Assembly: GCA_024305745.1 (NCBI GenBank)
Contig: JAHRBS010000003.1
Span: 2,852,001 to 2,916,000, forward strand
Source of the DNA: Polyporus tsugae
Lineage: Eukaryota > Basidiomycota > Agaricomycetes > Polyporales > Polyporaceae
Length of the DNA stretch: 64,000 nucleotides
Direction of reading: 5' to 3'
In this document: one piece after another, positions 1 through 11,700 of the stretch
How positions within the stretch are numbered: position 1 is the stretch's first letter
Layout of the letters: every line of letters begins with the position of its first letter
Notes under the pieces: model-generated
Told to the model about the DNA's origin: nothing
The model's input: the letters and a program-made list of their open reading frames with translations, nothing else
Database searches by the model: none
Made by a program: the position numbers and the translations under genes

Positions 1-109
1 AGTAGTACATCCCTCCCGGAGTCTGATCGTCGTTTTTATCCGCATAGTCTTATTCGGCTCCCCTTATGCTGTCACGCATCCACGAACCCCCGCATCAATC
101 TACTGACAG

Positions 110-352
110 ACGCACACGACGGAGCTCCCGAATGTGTTTGGCGGAGGGGATATGACCGACTTCCTCGTCCGCTTCGTCAACACGCTCGATCCCAATGGCG
201 GCCCGGAAATCCACTGGCCGGAGTACGGCCCGGAGTCGCCGCAGCTCCTTGGATTCGTGGAAGGCACGCCGAACCTCACGATCATCCCCGACACGTTCCG
301 CAAGGAAGCGATGGACTTCGTGATGCAGCTGAGTCTCGCGGAGCCTCTTTGA
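110..352 (+). CDS. Type-B carboxylesterase/lipase, last exon only
   Basis: The frame opens after an acceptor (ctgacag, ending at 109) and reads HTTELPNVFGGGDMTDFL, then VRFVNTLDPNGG, and stops at 350-352. This is the C-terminal end of a fungal type-B carboxylesterase. The first His is probably the catalytic His that precedes the ELPxVFG stretch in this family. The end of the complete carboxylesterase at 40937-43333 matches it closely (DYFIQFVATLDPNGG, then HWPRYDP, then a final block). The upstream exons lie outside the window, so function cannot be judged. Bases 1-109 are probably the preceding intron or exon end. Confidence 0.8.
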   Translation, partial: THTTELPNVFGGGDMTDFLVRFVNTLDPNGGPEIHWPEYGPESPQLLGFVEGTPNLTIIPDTFRKEAMDFVMQLSLAEPL

Positions 353-2045
353 CTTCGACCGTAGCTCTGGCGTCGCACGGCATGTAAGTAGGGGACGTTT
401 GCGCCGACCATGACATGCTATGTCGCGTCGAAGACATGTAATTGTATGTTCCGCGTCTCGGAATAGCTCCCACGTTCCGTCCAAGACTTGCCTACTACGG
501 CGTCAGCTAAGAAACAAAGCGAAGGGTGGTGCTATCAAGGTAGTCCGTGGTGCAAATGCATTTTCAGTTCGGTAAATGCAACAGCTGGTGAGTCGGCTTC
601 CTTCCAACGCTACGCTCAGCTGACTCTCGTTGGAGACTTCCAAAATTCTTTGTCGTGCTCTTTGCACGTCCACCCAACTCCCCGCATTCTTCGACCCCGG
701 ACCACAAGTTCTCAACAACGCCGCAGACAGCGACTCTCTCCACTCTGGCCGACGACGCAGTCAACGGAAAACCCGGAGCCCGTCCTTCAGCACCTCTTCT
801 ACACAACTCTCGCCGCCAACGTAGTTTAACCTGCATCTCCTCCAAAGCTGCACCGTCTCCTCATCTCCATCCGCTCCGTTTCACAGCTTCGGTAAATCTG
901 GTCAGCTCCAGCTCGCGCGATCGCCCCTATCGCCGATCGGCTTTCCCTCGAGCCTGGCTTGATGTTCATCGACGTCCACATGGGTCGTCCGGGCAAGGGC
1001 ACACCCTCCGTAGGTACGATATTCCACCGCTCGCTCGGCAGCTGGGCAGACAGACCTGTGGGATGGCGAGCTACTAGCCAAGAGCACCTTGAGGGTCGAG
1101 GCGAAGCTGGTCGAGCTCGATATGACGATGGGGAGGTTACATCAAACCCGGATTGATGTTGGCTCATGTCCTGGCGAGCGGCGAGACGTACTCGTCTCAA
1201 GCTATTTGAGGGCGAATGCGGACGCATCGCATGGTTTAAGTATTCGGGTAAGTGCTTTGTATTCAAGCTCATCAACGCAGGTCTAACGGACGGACGCCTT
1301 AACTTACCAATGTCCTTTTCACGCCACGCCGAGTGACCTCGCAAGTTTTAACGGCGGTTGCCATGAGTGCGGGCCCGCTGATGTTTGGCCAGCGCTCCAG
1401 CTATAAACATCGCGCCGGTGCGGAAATTACTGAATTGGTTTACGGCGTCCCAGTGCGTTGTTGGATCAAGAATCAACGACGCATTTTTGGACGTCGTGGA
1501 TAGAGAACGCGTATATGAATGGAAACTTGGGATATCCAGCTCTGCAGGATATCCAAGCGGGGTTCAAAGACTCGGGAGTCGGGCACGACCTCGGATCCGG
1601 ATATCCGAATCAGAGGCTTTGCCACTGTCCGAGTACTGGTAGCGTGCTGCAATTTTTCCAGTGCGCTGTACAACTCACCCAGTCTCAGTATGCTGACCTA
1701 GGGAAATTTCCGACTTAGAGACTCGGTGTAATGTCGGGACCGACGCATCATCCTTGTTAGGATAGCGAGTTATAAGGTGCGTCACGCTGCCTACATACTT
1801 AGCCGCCGAGAAAAGGTTTATTGACCCGGCATCCCGATTCCCTTCCCACTTAAGCTTGCGCTAACCGGCACCCTGCTCGGTTATTTGTGTTCGTTTTGGG
1901 CGTGCATAATCTTATATACGGGGTCTCTGCAAGATGTAGCCTCCTTTCGCTTCCGGGTGCCTGAACCGCGTCGCCAAAGCATCCACATGTGAAGACAAGA
2001 CTCCTCTCCCTACCGACGCTCTCACTATCCCCTCTGCTTTTCCTC
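353..2045. other. No recognised gene
   Basis: The short open frames here show no family signature or consistent splice structure. The 8-base palindrome GGATATCC occurs three times within 80 bases (1530, 1547, 1599), which may mark a decayed repeat. Confidence 0.5.
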
Positions 2046-3149
2046 ATGACTTGTTCTCCACCATCGAGTACAAAATTCCCCCCGGAGGTCATCGAACACG
2101 TCATCGACGCCCTTCATTCGAACGTTCCTGCCCTCCGTCAATTCGCAGTCACCTGCCGCGCTCTCCTCCCTCGCAGCCGCTATCATCTCTTCTACGCAAT
2201 ACGATTCCAGCCAACCCAAAAGGATGTGCACTCACTATGCCGCTTCCTCGATGCATATCCCCCACTAGCCGCCATCGTTCATATCGCCACCGTTTGTCCT
2301 CCCCGTTGTTTCCGGCCAACCGAGTCGTTTGCCGAGGTCTTCCCCGCAGAGTTGCTCAAGCGGCTTCCGCAACTACGTCACTTTAAGCTGTTCACCGGCG
2401 CAACCAAACTATCAGAAGCTCCCCGGGCCTTCCATCCCGCCACCCTTGCTCTCCTTAGAACGACGATTGCTCTAGAAACACTGGAAATCAAAGACTTGAG
2501 TTTCACGTCGAACACCGAGCTTGCAAGACTGCTCACTTCCCTTCCCCTGTTACGAGCCCTGCGGTGCTCTAAGGTTCAAGTCAAGTTGCAGTACGCGACA
2601 GCGACAACGGCTGGGGGTCCTGCCCAACCCCGGCCTCATCGATCCCTACGGACGCTATGCGTACGTACGATCATTTCCGAGCGCCGGTAACCTACGCGAT
2701 GCTCACGTTAGAATGTGATAGTTTGCAGGAGGCGTACAAACATCTTTGCTGCGATTCCTCATCGAGTTCTCAAGTGCCACCCTTGAGGAACTCCAGCTTG
2801 GCTATTCCCAAATATGCGTCGACGACGGTCTTGATGGTGCGTGCCATGTGAGATTCCCCCGAGACCCTTGCAGGACTGACTGGAACAAAGTGAAACGCCT
2901 CGGCCATATTTCCCTGCGGAGTCTGGCTAGCCTGACATTTTTTGACCAAGAGATCAGCGTCGAATGGGGAGTAGCGAGGAGATTCGTCCAGACGACCATC
3001 CAAAGTATTCATTCGCCTTCCCTGAAATGCCTACGGTTGGCGAACAATGATCGCGTGCAAGTATTCGTGACGATTCCTGCCAGGGATTGCCAGGAGTGTC
3101 ACCCCTTCCTAGCTTGTCGCTGCGGGAGTGGTATGTGTGCAGTGGCGAG
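2046..3149 (+). pseudogene. F-box protein gene with probable frameshift
   Basis: The protein starts at ATG 2046 and soon carries an F-box: FPPEVIEHVIDALH, then LRQFAVTCRALLPRSRYHLF. Leucine-rich segments follow. An intron at 2661-2721 (gtacgt to tag) joins in phase to FAGGVQTSLLRFLIEF and TLEELQLGYSQI. The frame is lost near 3060-3090: before it reads SLKCLRLANND, after it reads GLPGVSPLPSLSLREW in another frame. No intron of plausible size links the two; the only in-phase option is 29 nt. After the shift the frame either stops at 3147-3149 or leaves through a donor at 3131. F-box proteins normally recruit substrates to SCF ubiquitin ligases, and basidiomycetes carry many lineage-specific ones. 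A sequencing error would explain the shift equally well. Confidence 0.6.
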
Positions 3150-3203
3150 TAGCCTTCGTTTTGCCGAACTGAGGATAGATGACTGACTACTAGCGGCCCT
3201 CAG

Positions 3204-4199
3204 GTCTCCACTCTCAATTTCGAAGAACTCGACAATTTCCCTCCCAAATCTCTTCCCACCACCAACTATCACAACCTCGACATAGACGGTGGATACGATA
3301 GTCATGGCAGGAATGCTGACGAATATTCGACATCCACGTCGCCTCCAGAAAAGCAGTGTGGTGGATCGGAGGGTTTCCACCTGATCCACTGTGCCTGTGT
3401 CAAGGTGAGTTGATCACTGTGCATCAAGCCTCCCGTCAAGCTGGATAGAACGGAGTATATGTCCAGGACCGACGGGCAGTGCAAGCGGGAAATGCTCTCC
3501 CGAAACAATCTTTTTCTGAACATGACTATTCCTTTATCTACACAGGAAATCGGCGTCATATATGAAGTGGCGGGTCATGTACCACTTCCCCTCCCCTTTT
3601 GCGACATCGAATGTACGCTGGGCGATGCGTCGAAGCAGGACTTTTCCCGGCTACCTGAACATGGCACCCCGGCTTTCCCGTCAACGACGTGGCCCGTCAA
3701 GATGGCTATTCTGCTCCAGGTGTGTGTTGCCCTCACGGACAACCTGTGCCTGTGCTCTGCGGTGGTATCGGCTCACGGGAACTGTTTAGTTTGGGCCAGG
3801 AAAGAAAGTACCTACGCTGGAGGAAACAAGTGACCACGGAGAAGGCCGGGAGGAAGCAACCGTCGAAGGGCCGCCTCGCGTTTCTTGTGGCACGCGAGAT
3901 GAAGAAGTACGTGGTGAGATCTCGCCTTCTAATGCCGTGGTCGACCGTTGGCGCGTGATGTCCTGACCAGTGCTGTTGTTCTTCAGGAGAAACGCGAGGA
4001 TCCGTTCCCATACACCCTGGATGACATACACTTGCGGCGCATCGACCTCGTATCGAAGATGTCCGCCGGTCTCACGCCTCTGCGTCTTGACGAAGCGCGG
4101 ACCAGTTACTGTACTGACCGATATATCAAGTTTCTTTCGTCGGTTCGTTTGTTGGTTTTGTGTCATTCGGGTTCCCTGTGCCGGTTTGTAGTGTCATAG
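3204..4199 (+). CDS. Uncharacterised A-D family protein, copy C (partial or degenerate)
   Basis: Exons 3546-3719, 3800-3913 and 3987-4199 encode the conserved C-terminal domain of the family seen complete at 9378-10541 and 13722-15177. Matches include TLGDASKQDFS, then RKQVTTEKAGRKQPSKGRLA with FLVAREMKKYV, then FPYTLDDIHLRRIDLVSK. Two of the three intron positions equal those of copies A and B. The first domain intron needs a later acceptor (3799) to stay in frame, because the acceptor at the homologous site (3789) is one base out. Upstream, an acidic Ser/Thr/Pro-rich exon (3204-3404) ends at a perfect donor (AAG|GTGAGT) in the right phase. Its true 5' end is unclear, and it may be fused to or truncated by the F-box gene. 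The C-terminus after the conserved LVSK diverges from the other copies. Confidence 0.5.
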
Positions 4200-4764
4200 T
4201 AGAGTGTACGACTCGGTGCTGTCTTCATGTATTATCGTAGTAGCAACCTCCTCGCAGTGGCTATCGCCAGCTTGCTCTTGCGACGTTCGATATTTTCGCT
4301 ACCTACCAGCCCGCCCTGTTGCATTGTTCTCTTTTCATTGCACTCGTGTATTTGTACTACGTACGGACCGTCCGTCGAATCGAGTCGTTTGCGTTTGGGC
4401 GTCACGGGCCGCGCACCAGCGGACGCCCGAGTCCTGGTAGTTTCTTCTTTGCCCTGCCGTCCTGTGTTTCGTATCGGTGGTAGTCCCTCTCGTCCGCTCC
4501 AGTCCCTCGCCTCACTGGATCCCGCAGTCGAACGTAGCAAGAGCCACAGGTGATTTAATGACTATCAAAAACAGTGGGCGGCTGGGGAAGAATGAGTTGT
4601 CTGTGCTCGGAGGCACCCACGCCGCAATCAGGATCTGCAAGTCCTCATCGTATTCAGCTCGATAACACGAATCGCGATGGTATTCGCAACTCAAAATATT
4701 GATATGATGCAAGGGCTCCAAACGGGAAAAAGCGGACAAACTGATGTACATAGAAGTCCAAGGT
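4200..4764. other. Intergenic, nothing recognised
   Basis: This stretch lies between the ends of two convergent genes. The open frames are short and show no similarity that I can see. Confidence 0.5.
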
Positions 4765-6735
4765 TCAGTACGCGAAACCCTCTCTGTGTATCCGGTCGTC
4801 CGGTACACCCGCGCTCCTCACACCCTCCACCGCCGCATCGCCAAACCCTCCGGGACCACACACGAACACCTCCCGCCCATCTGCAACTTCTGCCCAGTAT
4901 GTCGTCGGAATCCGGCCCTTGTGCCACACCGCCGAAACCCCAGGACCGTACGCAGTGACGACGTCCTCGAGCGCCGGTACATCCGCACTCGTGAACACGT
5001 CGAGCTGGACTCGCACACCCGACGGCGGCGCGTCGCCCATAGCGCTCCTCAGCAACCGCAGCATTACAGCGGGCTCACGCGTCGACAGCGCGAGTACAAC
5101 GTCCGCCCGCGCGTCCGCGCCGCGTGCAACAAGCGCGCGGAGCATACTGAGGAACGGTGTGATCCCAATCCCCCCTGCTGCCCACAGCGCCTTCACCTCC
5201 CCGGACGACGGCAGCGCGAACTCGCCCGTCACACCAACAACGGTGGACTCAACGCCCAACGCCCGCGTGTCCGCCAGCAGGTCCGGGCGGTGCGTCGCGA
5301 GCTTGTGCGAGATCGCGAAGAGCGCACCGGTCACGACTCCGCCAGGCTTCTGGCGCATCGTGAGCTCGAACGTGCGTTGCAGACCCCCGCCCGCGCTCGA
5401 GATCGTCCACGTCCGGACGCGGTCGTCGTTGATGGAGGCGGGGGCAAACGGCGCCATGTGCTGGTACTGCGGCTTTCCGAGGAGGCTCGAGAAGTCGAGC
5501 GCGATCGCCTGGCCTGGGTTGAACTTGAGGGGCGCGCTGGCGTCAGCGAGCTCGAAGCTGATGGTCGCGAGATCGTTTGAGTGGAGCTCGATCTTGGTGA
5601 TGCGTGCGGTCTGGTTGCCTTGGGAGAAGAGCGTACCAGATGCGCCAGCCTCTTCGCGGAGGTATTTCACGGGCGGGCTGTAGGGGCTACGAACGACCTC
5701 GCTACCGGGAGCCTGTCTAACGGGGAGAGCGTCGCGAACAAAGATGTAGCCGGTGGGGTCGATGGTGGTCAGTACGGGCTGCCGCGGCATGAGCGCGCTC
5801 GCGTCGTCTCCAATGAGGGTCCGCGCGTGGCCGGTAATGTACAAAACATCGCCGGTCTCGAAGTTGACGATCGACAGGCCTGCGAGCGGAGTCGCTTCGA
5901 TGTTTCCGAGGGAAGTCATCAGTCGGTTTCCGGAGAAGTCGGGCAGACACACGATGCGCTGTTGCGAAACGCGAACGAACCCCGGGAGACCGCCGCGCTG
6001 GTTCATGCCGGTGTGCGAGGGAAAGCGCATCGAATCCTCCGCCTTGGCCATGTAGATTGAGCTCAAGAAGACGGTGTCTGTCGCTTGAATGAACTGGACG
6101 ATTTCGTCGGGCAGACGAGCGGAAGCGTCCATATCTAGCACGCGTTGTACGACCTCGGGCTGGGTGTCGGGGTGAGGGATCAGTTCACGGATGTTGATGT
6201 ATTTCGGACAGTTCCTGTAAAAGTGGCATGAGAGTGCGCGCATGGAGAAACAGGAAGAAACGACGTACCCGATGGCCTGGTTGACCGACAGCTTCAACTC
6301 GAAGTCCAGCCCTTCCTTCCTCGCAGCCTCCCTCAGGAACCCCGCAAACTTATTTCGCCGCCTTGTCCCAAACTCGATCCCAATCCCCGCCACGTTGAAC
6401 CGATCCCTTCTACTCGCCTCGCTGTCCAGCCACGCACCGACATTCTCGACGAGCGGGTCACCATCCCACGCACGACACTCCACGACGAGAGACTGGTCGT
6501 TGGGGCTGCGGACAAACCCCGGCCTGCCGTCCTTGGCCGCCAGAATGGACGACCATGGGCGACCACGAGTATCGACGGTGGTGAGAGGGATGAAAGGTAG
6601 GTTGCGCGAGTGAAAGATGCGATGCTGTTCCGGCATATCGCCTGAGATCCACGTCCACGCTTGTGACATGGCCGCATCGAAACCGAGCTTGCGTTGAATG
6701 GTGCGTTCGCCTGGGTGCCAACCTTGCAGGGCCAT
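4765..6735 (-). CDS. FMN split-barrel (PNPOx-like) and FAD/NAD(P) reductase fusion protein
   Basis: ATG 6735 starts MALQGWHPGERTIQRKLGF. One intron (6268-6215, 54 nt, in phase) splits AIG|N, giving about 638 residues. The N-terminal half resembles the pyridoxamine-5'-phosphate oxidase-like FMN-binding fold (IPLTTVDTRGRPW, then FLSSIYMAKAED). The C-terminal third is a ferredoxin-NADP reductase module: RTWTISS near residue 423 is the FAD motif, GGIGITPFL near 503 is the nucleotide-binding loop, and CGPGG near 608 is the terminal NAD(P) motif. It probably passes electrons from NAD(P)H through FAD to an FMN-bound substrate. No iron-sulfur motif or signal peptide was seen, so it is likely cytosolic. 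The substrate cannot be told. ATG 6735 was chosen because the open frame upstream of it has no domain similarity. Confidence 0.85.
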   Translation of the reverse strand: MALQGWHPGERTIQRKLGFDAAMSQAWTWISGDMPEQHRIFHSRNLPFIPLTTVDTRGRPWSSILAAKDGRPGFVRSPNDQSLVVECRAWDGDPLVENVGAWLDSEASRRDRFNVAGIGIEFGTRRRNKFAGFLREAARKEGLDFELKLSVNQAIGYVVSSCFSMRALSCHFYRNCPKYINIRELIPHPDTQPEVVQRVLDMDASARLPDEIVQFIQATDTVFLSSIYMAKAEDSMRFPSHTGMNQRGGLPGFVRVSQQRIVCLPDFSGNRLMTSLGNIEATPLAGLSIVNFETGDVLYITGHARTLIGDDASALMPRQPVLTTIDPTGYIFVRDALPVRQAPGSEVVRSPYSPPVKYLREEAGASGTLFSQGNQTARITKIELHSNDLATISFELADASAPLKFNPGQAIALDFSSLLGKPQYQHMAPFAPASINDDRVRTWTISSAGGGLQRTFELTMRQKPGGVVTGALFAISHKLATHRPDLLADTRALGVESTVVGVTGEFALPSSGEVKALWAAGGIGITPFLSMLRALVARGADARADVVLALSTREPAVMLRLLRSAMGDAPPSGVRVQLDVFTSADVPALEDVVTAYGPGVSAVWHKGRIPTTYWAEVADGREVFVCGPGGFGDAAVEGVRSAGVPDDRIHREGFAY

Positions 6736-7439
6736 GGCGTGTTGATGTAGGAAGGGGATGTACAGCAAGATGCTAAGGAGGCGTAGGACGTATGTAGCCA
6801 GTGTTGTCCGGAGGTGGTGGTAAGGTCGAGAGGAGAGGAAGAGACATCTTGTATGCCAATGAGTTTGGCTGGGTAGCAGGTGAAGATGCAAGAAGTCCTT
6901 GAGAAAGGGGCCCCGGTCGGTCAGCAGGCTCGGGTATCGTAACGCGTGCCCGAAGCCATCATGACACTTCCCACGACCAGCCTCGGGAATAAATAAGTGA
7001 TGTGTAGAGTAGCCTACAGTAAGTAGCTTTCCATCGGATCCGATATCTGACCAAGTGACGCAAATTAATTCTCGTTGTTGGTCAGGAACAGAGAGAAGGG
7101 GTGCGGTGTGAGAGGGCCGTTGGCGCACGGGAGGAGGGAAATCAACGACGTCATCGCGGCACTCGTATGGAACGTCACCGACAAGGATGGAGGAGAACGT
7201 GAAGGAGAAACTTTCGGCTGTCCGTCCGCACGACGAACCAGGGTCATTTCAACAAGCCCGCGAGAATGGCAGTGCAGCTATAATCCGAACACCACGAGGC
7301 GGTCTCAGGACGGCGAGAAGTCCTCGCTATCCCCATTCCGTACTGAAGAGTCGGTGTTCATGACCGTCCACCGGTGGCGGAAGAAGGCCTAGTCGCCGCA
7401 GCCGTTGTGGACGTTTGGGAAAATGGACGGGATTGGGCG
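6736..7439. other. Upstream region, nothing recognised
   Basis: This is the 5' flank of the flavoprotein gene. The open frame of that gene runs through it by chance, without domain similarity. No clear promoter element was identified. Confidence 0.4.
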
Positions 7440-7670
7440 AAATGAAGGATCCCACATCGTGACCCTTCTCCGGGTCGCCGCAGAATGCAGCAACGCACTG
7501 AGAGATCCAATGGACAATGTCTCATGTCTCTGCAGCCATTCCTGAATATGAAGCTCTGGAACGTGGGTATGAGAGAAGCGTGCTTACGAGCGTGAAGGCC
7601 ATTGTTGACTACGCCTGCATCCTTCGCCACCGCGGAAACGAAGTGCGTGGAGACGCCTTGTCACTAACTA
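7440..7670 (-). pseudogene. Carboxylesterase relic
   Basis: On the minus strand, LHALRFRGGE is followed after a frame change by KDAGVVNNGLHA. A remnant intron comes next, then WISQCVAAFCGDPEK. These match, in order, exons 7 and 8 of the complete carboxylesterase at 40937-43333: LHAFGFLGGQ, then KAAGIGNIGLQD, then WIKKHIAAFGGDPNK. The intron between the two blocks sits at the homologous position. Frame changes and stops show that it is dead. No other exons of the gene could be found around it. Confidence 0.75.
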
Positions 7671-8734
7671 GATCGCGGATTGGACTTCCACGTCGATGTT
7701 CAAGCCTTCCGCAACTAAGGGGAACAGGCTTCGCGTGAGACTAACGTCGAGAAAGTGCGCATATAGTCCGTACCTTGCAGAGTAGGGCTGCGTAGAGCGA
7801 CGATGACGACGTACGTGGTTATGACTCGAGTGCTTTGCGAGAGATATGCTCGTAACTGTCCGCATTAGCCGCAACTCGACCTCGCCAGGAATCCTTTAGA
7901 GCACAGCGATTGGTCAATCAAGGCCTGAACGTTCTGAGGGGACCGGTACACACCGTGTACTGTGCACTGGTTCATCCCAGCATGGAGCCACCGCCGAGTA
8001 TAAGTCTACTTGTTGTATGTCAATGGCCACTTGTAGTGGAGGCCTGGATAAGATCAAGGGGGTGAGTTTCTTCTAACCCTACCACAGAAAGTAGGCTACG
8101 TACAAACATTTCTTTCAACGCCTCAGAACCATCATGTTGCCGATGATGTCCTAGTATGCCATGTCTCAAAGGACTTCTTGGGGTACGGTATTCTTATGAG
8201 GTCGTTCCATGTACTATGGCTGGGAGTGGGGAAGAATGGGCTATCGGACATGCACAGTGGGTGGTAAGCCTGCCATGAGGTCGCTGGTCGTGTGCTGACG
8301 TAATCAGCGGGAGTTCAGACGTTCACTGATACTGTGGTTAGCGCCTTGGCGCCAAAATCTCTTCGTTAACCTCCACCACGCGGCCCTCTAGAAGCATTGT
8401 ACAGTTATCCCACCCGTTCGAGTCATTTTCGAGTCAGTGCGAGCACCAAACGGCGACCAAGTCCTTAGTAGATTCCGGTGTGTCCTTACTGTCAATGCCT
8501 GCCAACTCTGAGGCATGACAACATCATACTACTAACCACCGTCAGGGTGAGCTGGGTCCAAGCCGTAAACCCGTGAGTGAAACTTTGCACACATTAATAT
8601 TATCGTATCGGGAAAAACAGAGTCCAGGGTCGCGGAGAACATGAGCAATTAATACGGCCGCGGGACTATTAGTGCTGGTCTCGTAGTACGTAAGTACGGA
8701 CTTTGGTATATGAAGCAATAACGTTACATGAATG
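7671..8734. other. No recognised gene
   Basis: This stretch is AT-richer than the flanking genes, with many stops in all frames and no recognisable coding remnant. Confidence 0.4.
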
Positions 8735-11700
8735 CACGGATCTTCGTTTCGTATCTTCAGAGCTCGTCCACAAGCCGCAAGCGGTTCCGGAACGCGACCA
8801 TCGCAACGTTTAGGTCCCCCTCGGTCCGTCCTCGAGGCCGTCAACCCGTCCTACATCCCCAAGTCACCCACGGCCCGCCCCGGCCTCGGTCAATTGCAGG
8901 CCGCTCAATGTCCACCTCGGCGCCTTCTGCTCCGACAAGGCAGAGATTCGGCGCACGCATGAGGGAGCGGGGTGTGCCGCACTCCGTGTTCAAACGTTCA
9001 ACGTTCACGGGGGACCGCACCGGGTGGTCCCAAGCAGAGGCCGGCCGCGTGATTGAGACAGGAGATCCGGGATGCTCGTGCGATCCAACTCGCCTGCGAG
9101 CTCGATGGCGCCATGGGATGGCGGGGGTTTCGAGAGGGGGTGGTAAACGTGGATGACCGGCGCCACTGGCATACATCGGAAGACGAAGTGGTCATGGTCG
9201 GTATTGAGTTCGTGCGTTTATCTCATCTAGGGTGGGGGCGACGCATGACGTAGTTGTGCATAGATATGTGCCGGAGACTGAGCGATGCGAGCTGTGGAAC
9301 GTCAAGCAACCGGATCGGAGGGGACCGAGGGATCGTCATTGGCACTCATTGCAGTGCAGGACCTCGCGCGCGTGGCATCAGCATGTCGCCGCTAAGGCGG
9401 ATTGCACCAGGCGAGGCTGACGGACACGGACGTAGAGACGAGGGCGCAGCGTGCCCTTGGATACAAGATCGATGCGCCGCAAGATGATGTCTTCGAGGGT
9501 GTACGGGAAGGGTTTTTGCCTCAAGCGGCACTCCTTCTGAAGTACAAGAACAGTCAGATCAAGCAGCTTCATAAGGTTATAACGCAGGATCTCACCAGAT
9601 ACTTCTCCATCTCGCGCGCTACTAGGTACGCGAGACGGGCCTTGGACGGCTGCTGCATGACCGACTTCCTGGTTGTCGTCACGGTGACCTGCTCTCTCCG
9701 GGGACGAAAGGTGCTCCCGAGGTCACGGTCGAACTACTCGCGCTCGTCAGTGACCAAAGACGCGTCTAGAGCAGCAGATCAAACGATTCACACCATGTGC
9801 CAGAAAGCCATCTTCGCCGCGCAATGGTCGGACGGAAACGCGCGGCTCGCACTGTCTCTAGATATCTGAGAGAAGTCCTTCTTCAACGCGTCGCCGAGGG
9901 TCAAGGTGCCATCAAAGTCGCACGAGGAAACCGCCGGTAGTTCGGGTGGGTGGGTGATTTCCTCGAGAACCTACGTGGGAGAAGGACGCGGTCAGCAGAG
10001 TGCGCACAGACAGCATCGGGGTGCGTCTCACCACGAGTGTGGAGGGTCCAGGAGTGTCCGGTGCTGTGGCCCACGAGTCATCCCCCGTGATGCTTCCGAT
10101 CTGAGTGTTCGAACCCGGAGCAGGAGCGGAGGCAATGCTAGGAGGGGGTATGGGCTCCGAGGGCGAGTAGTGGTTGTTGGTCGAGGAAGTTGCACAGCCG
10201 ATGCCGTGAGCGTCGATCGGCCCAATGGCGGGTGGGAGAAACACCTCGGGAATGTCAGGGAGGATCGGCCACCACCAATACTGGAAGGGATCGGGGCTGC
10301 GAGGGTCTCGGGACGGGTGCGGGTCTTCTGATGGGTAAGGCGGACTTGGGTGGGACGGGATGCCAGATCCTGAGGGTGCGTTGAAGGAGAGTGGCACGTA
10401 CGAGGGCATTTCGGGCCCAGCCCGGTGGGCGGATGCGTTGGACATCGCGTAGTCGTAAATCATGGTCAACACATCGAGGTCCTCGCTCTCGGCGGTGGTG
10501 AAAGTACAGGACTGGGCGTCGTTGAGACTGTTGTGTGACATTGCCTGGCGTGGCTCGTATCCGGACGTGTGCAAGTCGCGCGTTGATGGCCAGACGGGTT
10601 CAGCTTGTTCCTTTTGTGTTTGGCTGGGAGGGAAGAGGGACGTGGCGAGAGTGGGGGTAGCTGTTGGCGCAAGGGTGCTTTAGTATGTCCAGGCACGTTG
10701 AGCTGAGCATCGTCTTAGAGGCAGAGCTCCGCATGCCTGATATCCACCAACGTTGTCTTTGCGGTGGCGGATATCGTTCGCACACGACGATCGAGCATGC
10801 GTGGGGCACCTGCAGGAATACCTGTGAAGGTCAAGGCCTACACCGATGGCGCTAGACGGATATCCAGTGGTCGAGCAAGCAACGTGCTCTTCGCCATACC
10901 GCAGAGTTGACTTCATCGGGGGGGGAGGGAATATGCTGGACCCAGAATGAGGAGCCTGGTTTTATGAAGAGAGTCGGAGACAGAGATCCACACGGCGCGC
11001 CAGTGGGCATAGTGGCGCTTTAGCGGCCTAAATCGGTTCCGGATATCGAGCGGGAAGTTTGACAGGCTGTGAGAGAGCTTCGGCCAGTCTCAATGGGTGG
11101 GCGCCCCCCGTTCCACGCGTCCCGCCGAAAGACTCAACGGTGTCAACGCTACGCGCTACCGTTTGTCCCCCCGCCTCAGCCACGTACATTGGAGTTCTTC
11201 CGCATTTTGCGGTACCCGCTGAATGTACAAGACACGTTCAGGAGGTAAGGCGCGAGCGTGAGGAAACTTTGTGTTATGCCTTGGATATCCTCTGACTGCC
11301 CTCGCAAGCGTTGTGTCAAACGCGGACGAGTAGATGGGCCAGATGGAGAAGGTGGTGACCGTCATTGCAATCACGGCACATAAAGGCTGGGCTTCACAAG
11401 CTTATCCTGATATCCAGGGTCCATCCGGAATGATGTCTACCTTGGAGGATCTAACTAGCAAACGCGAACCTCGCATGGTCTGTACACAGATATGGCAGGC
11501 ATAGGCATGGTCATTTCCGAGTGTCCATTGCTGCGACGAGTACCGCAGATTGAACTCCGGAACGAATAACAAGCTTCGCAGAGTGGTGGAAAGGTCATGC
11601 TCGTTCCCCTCGTCCGGTGTCGGATATGGTTCGCATGTGAGCACATGGGCTGCTGCCTGAGCAACATGAACCGCTATTTCCGCCTCGGGCGTAAAAGCAT

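Noticed and set aside
4744..5683. Long plus-strand frames across the flavoprotein gene
   Set aside because: They are antisense shadows of a gene with clear FAD and NAD(P) motifs. Their products are Arg-rich and without family features.
1530..11290. GGATATCC palindrome, five copies in 10 kb
   Set aside because: More than expected, but spacing and flanks are not conserved. It may only reflect decayed repeats, so it was not called as a regulatory site.
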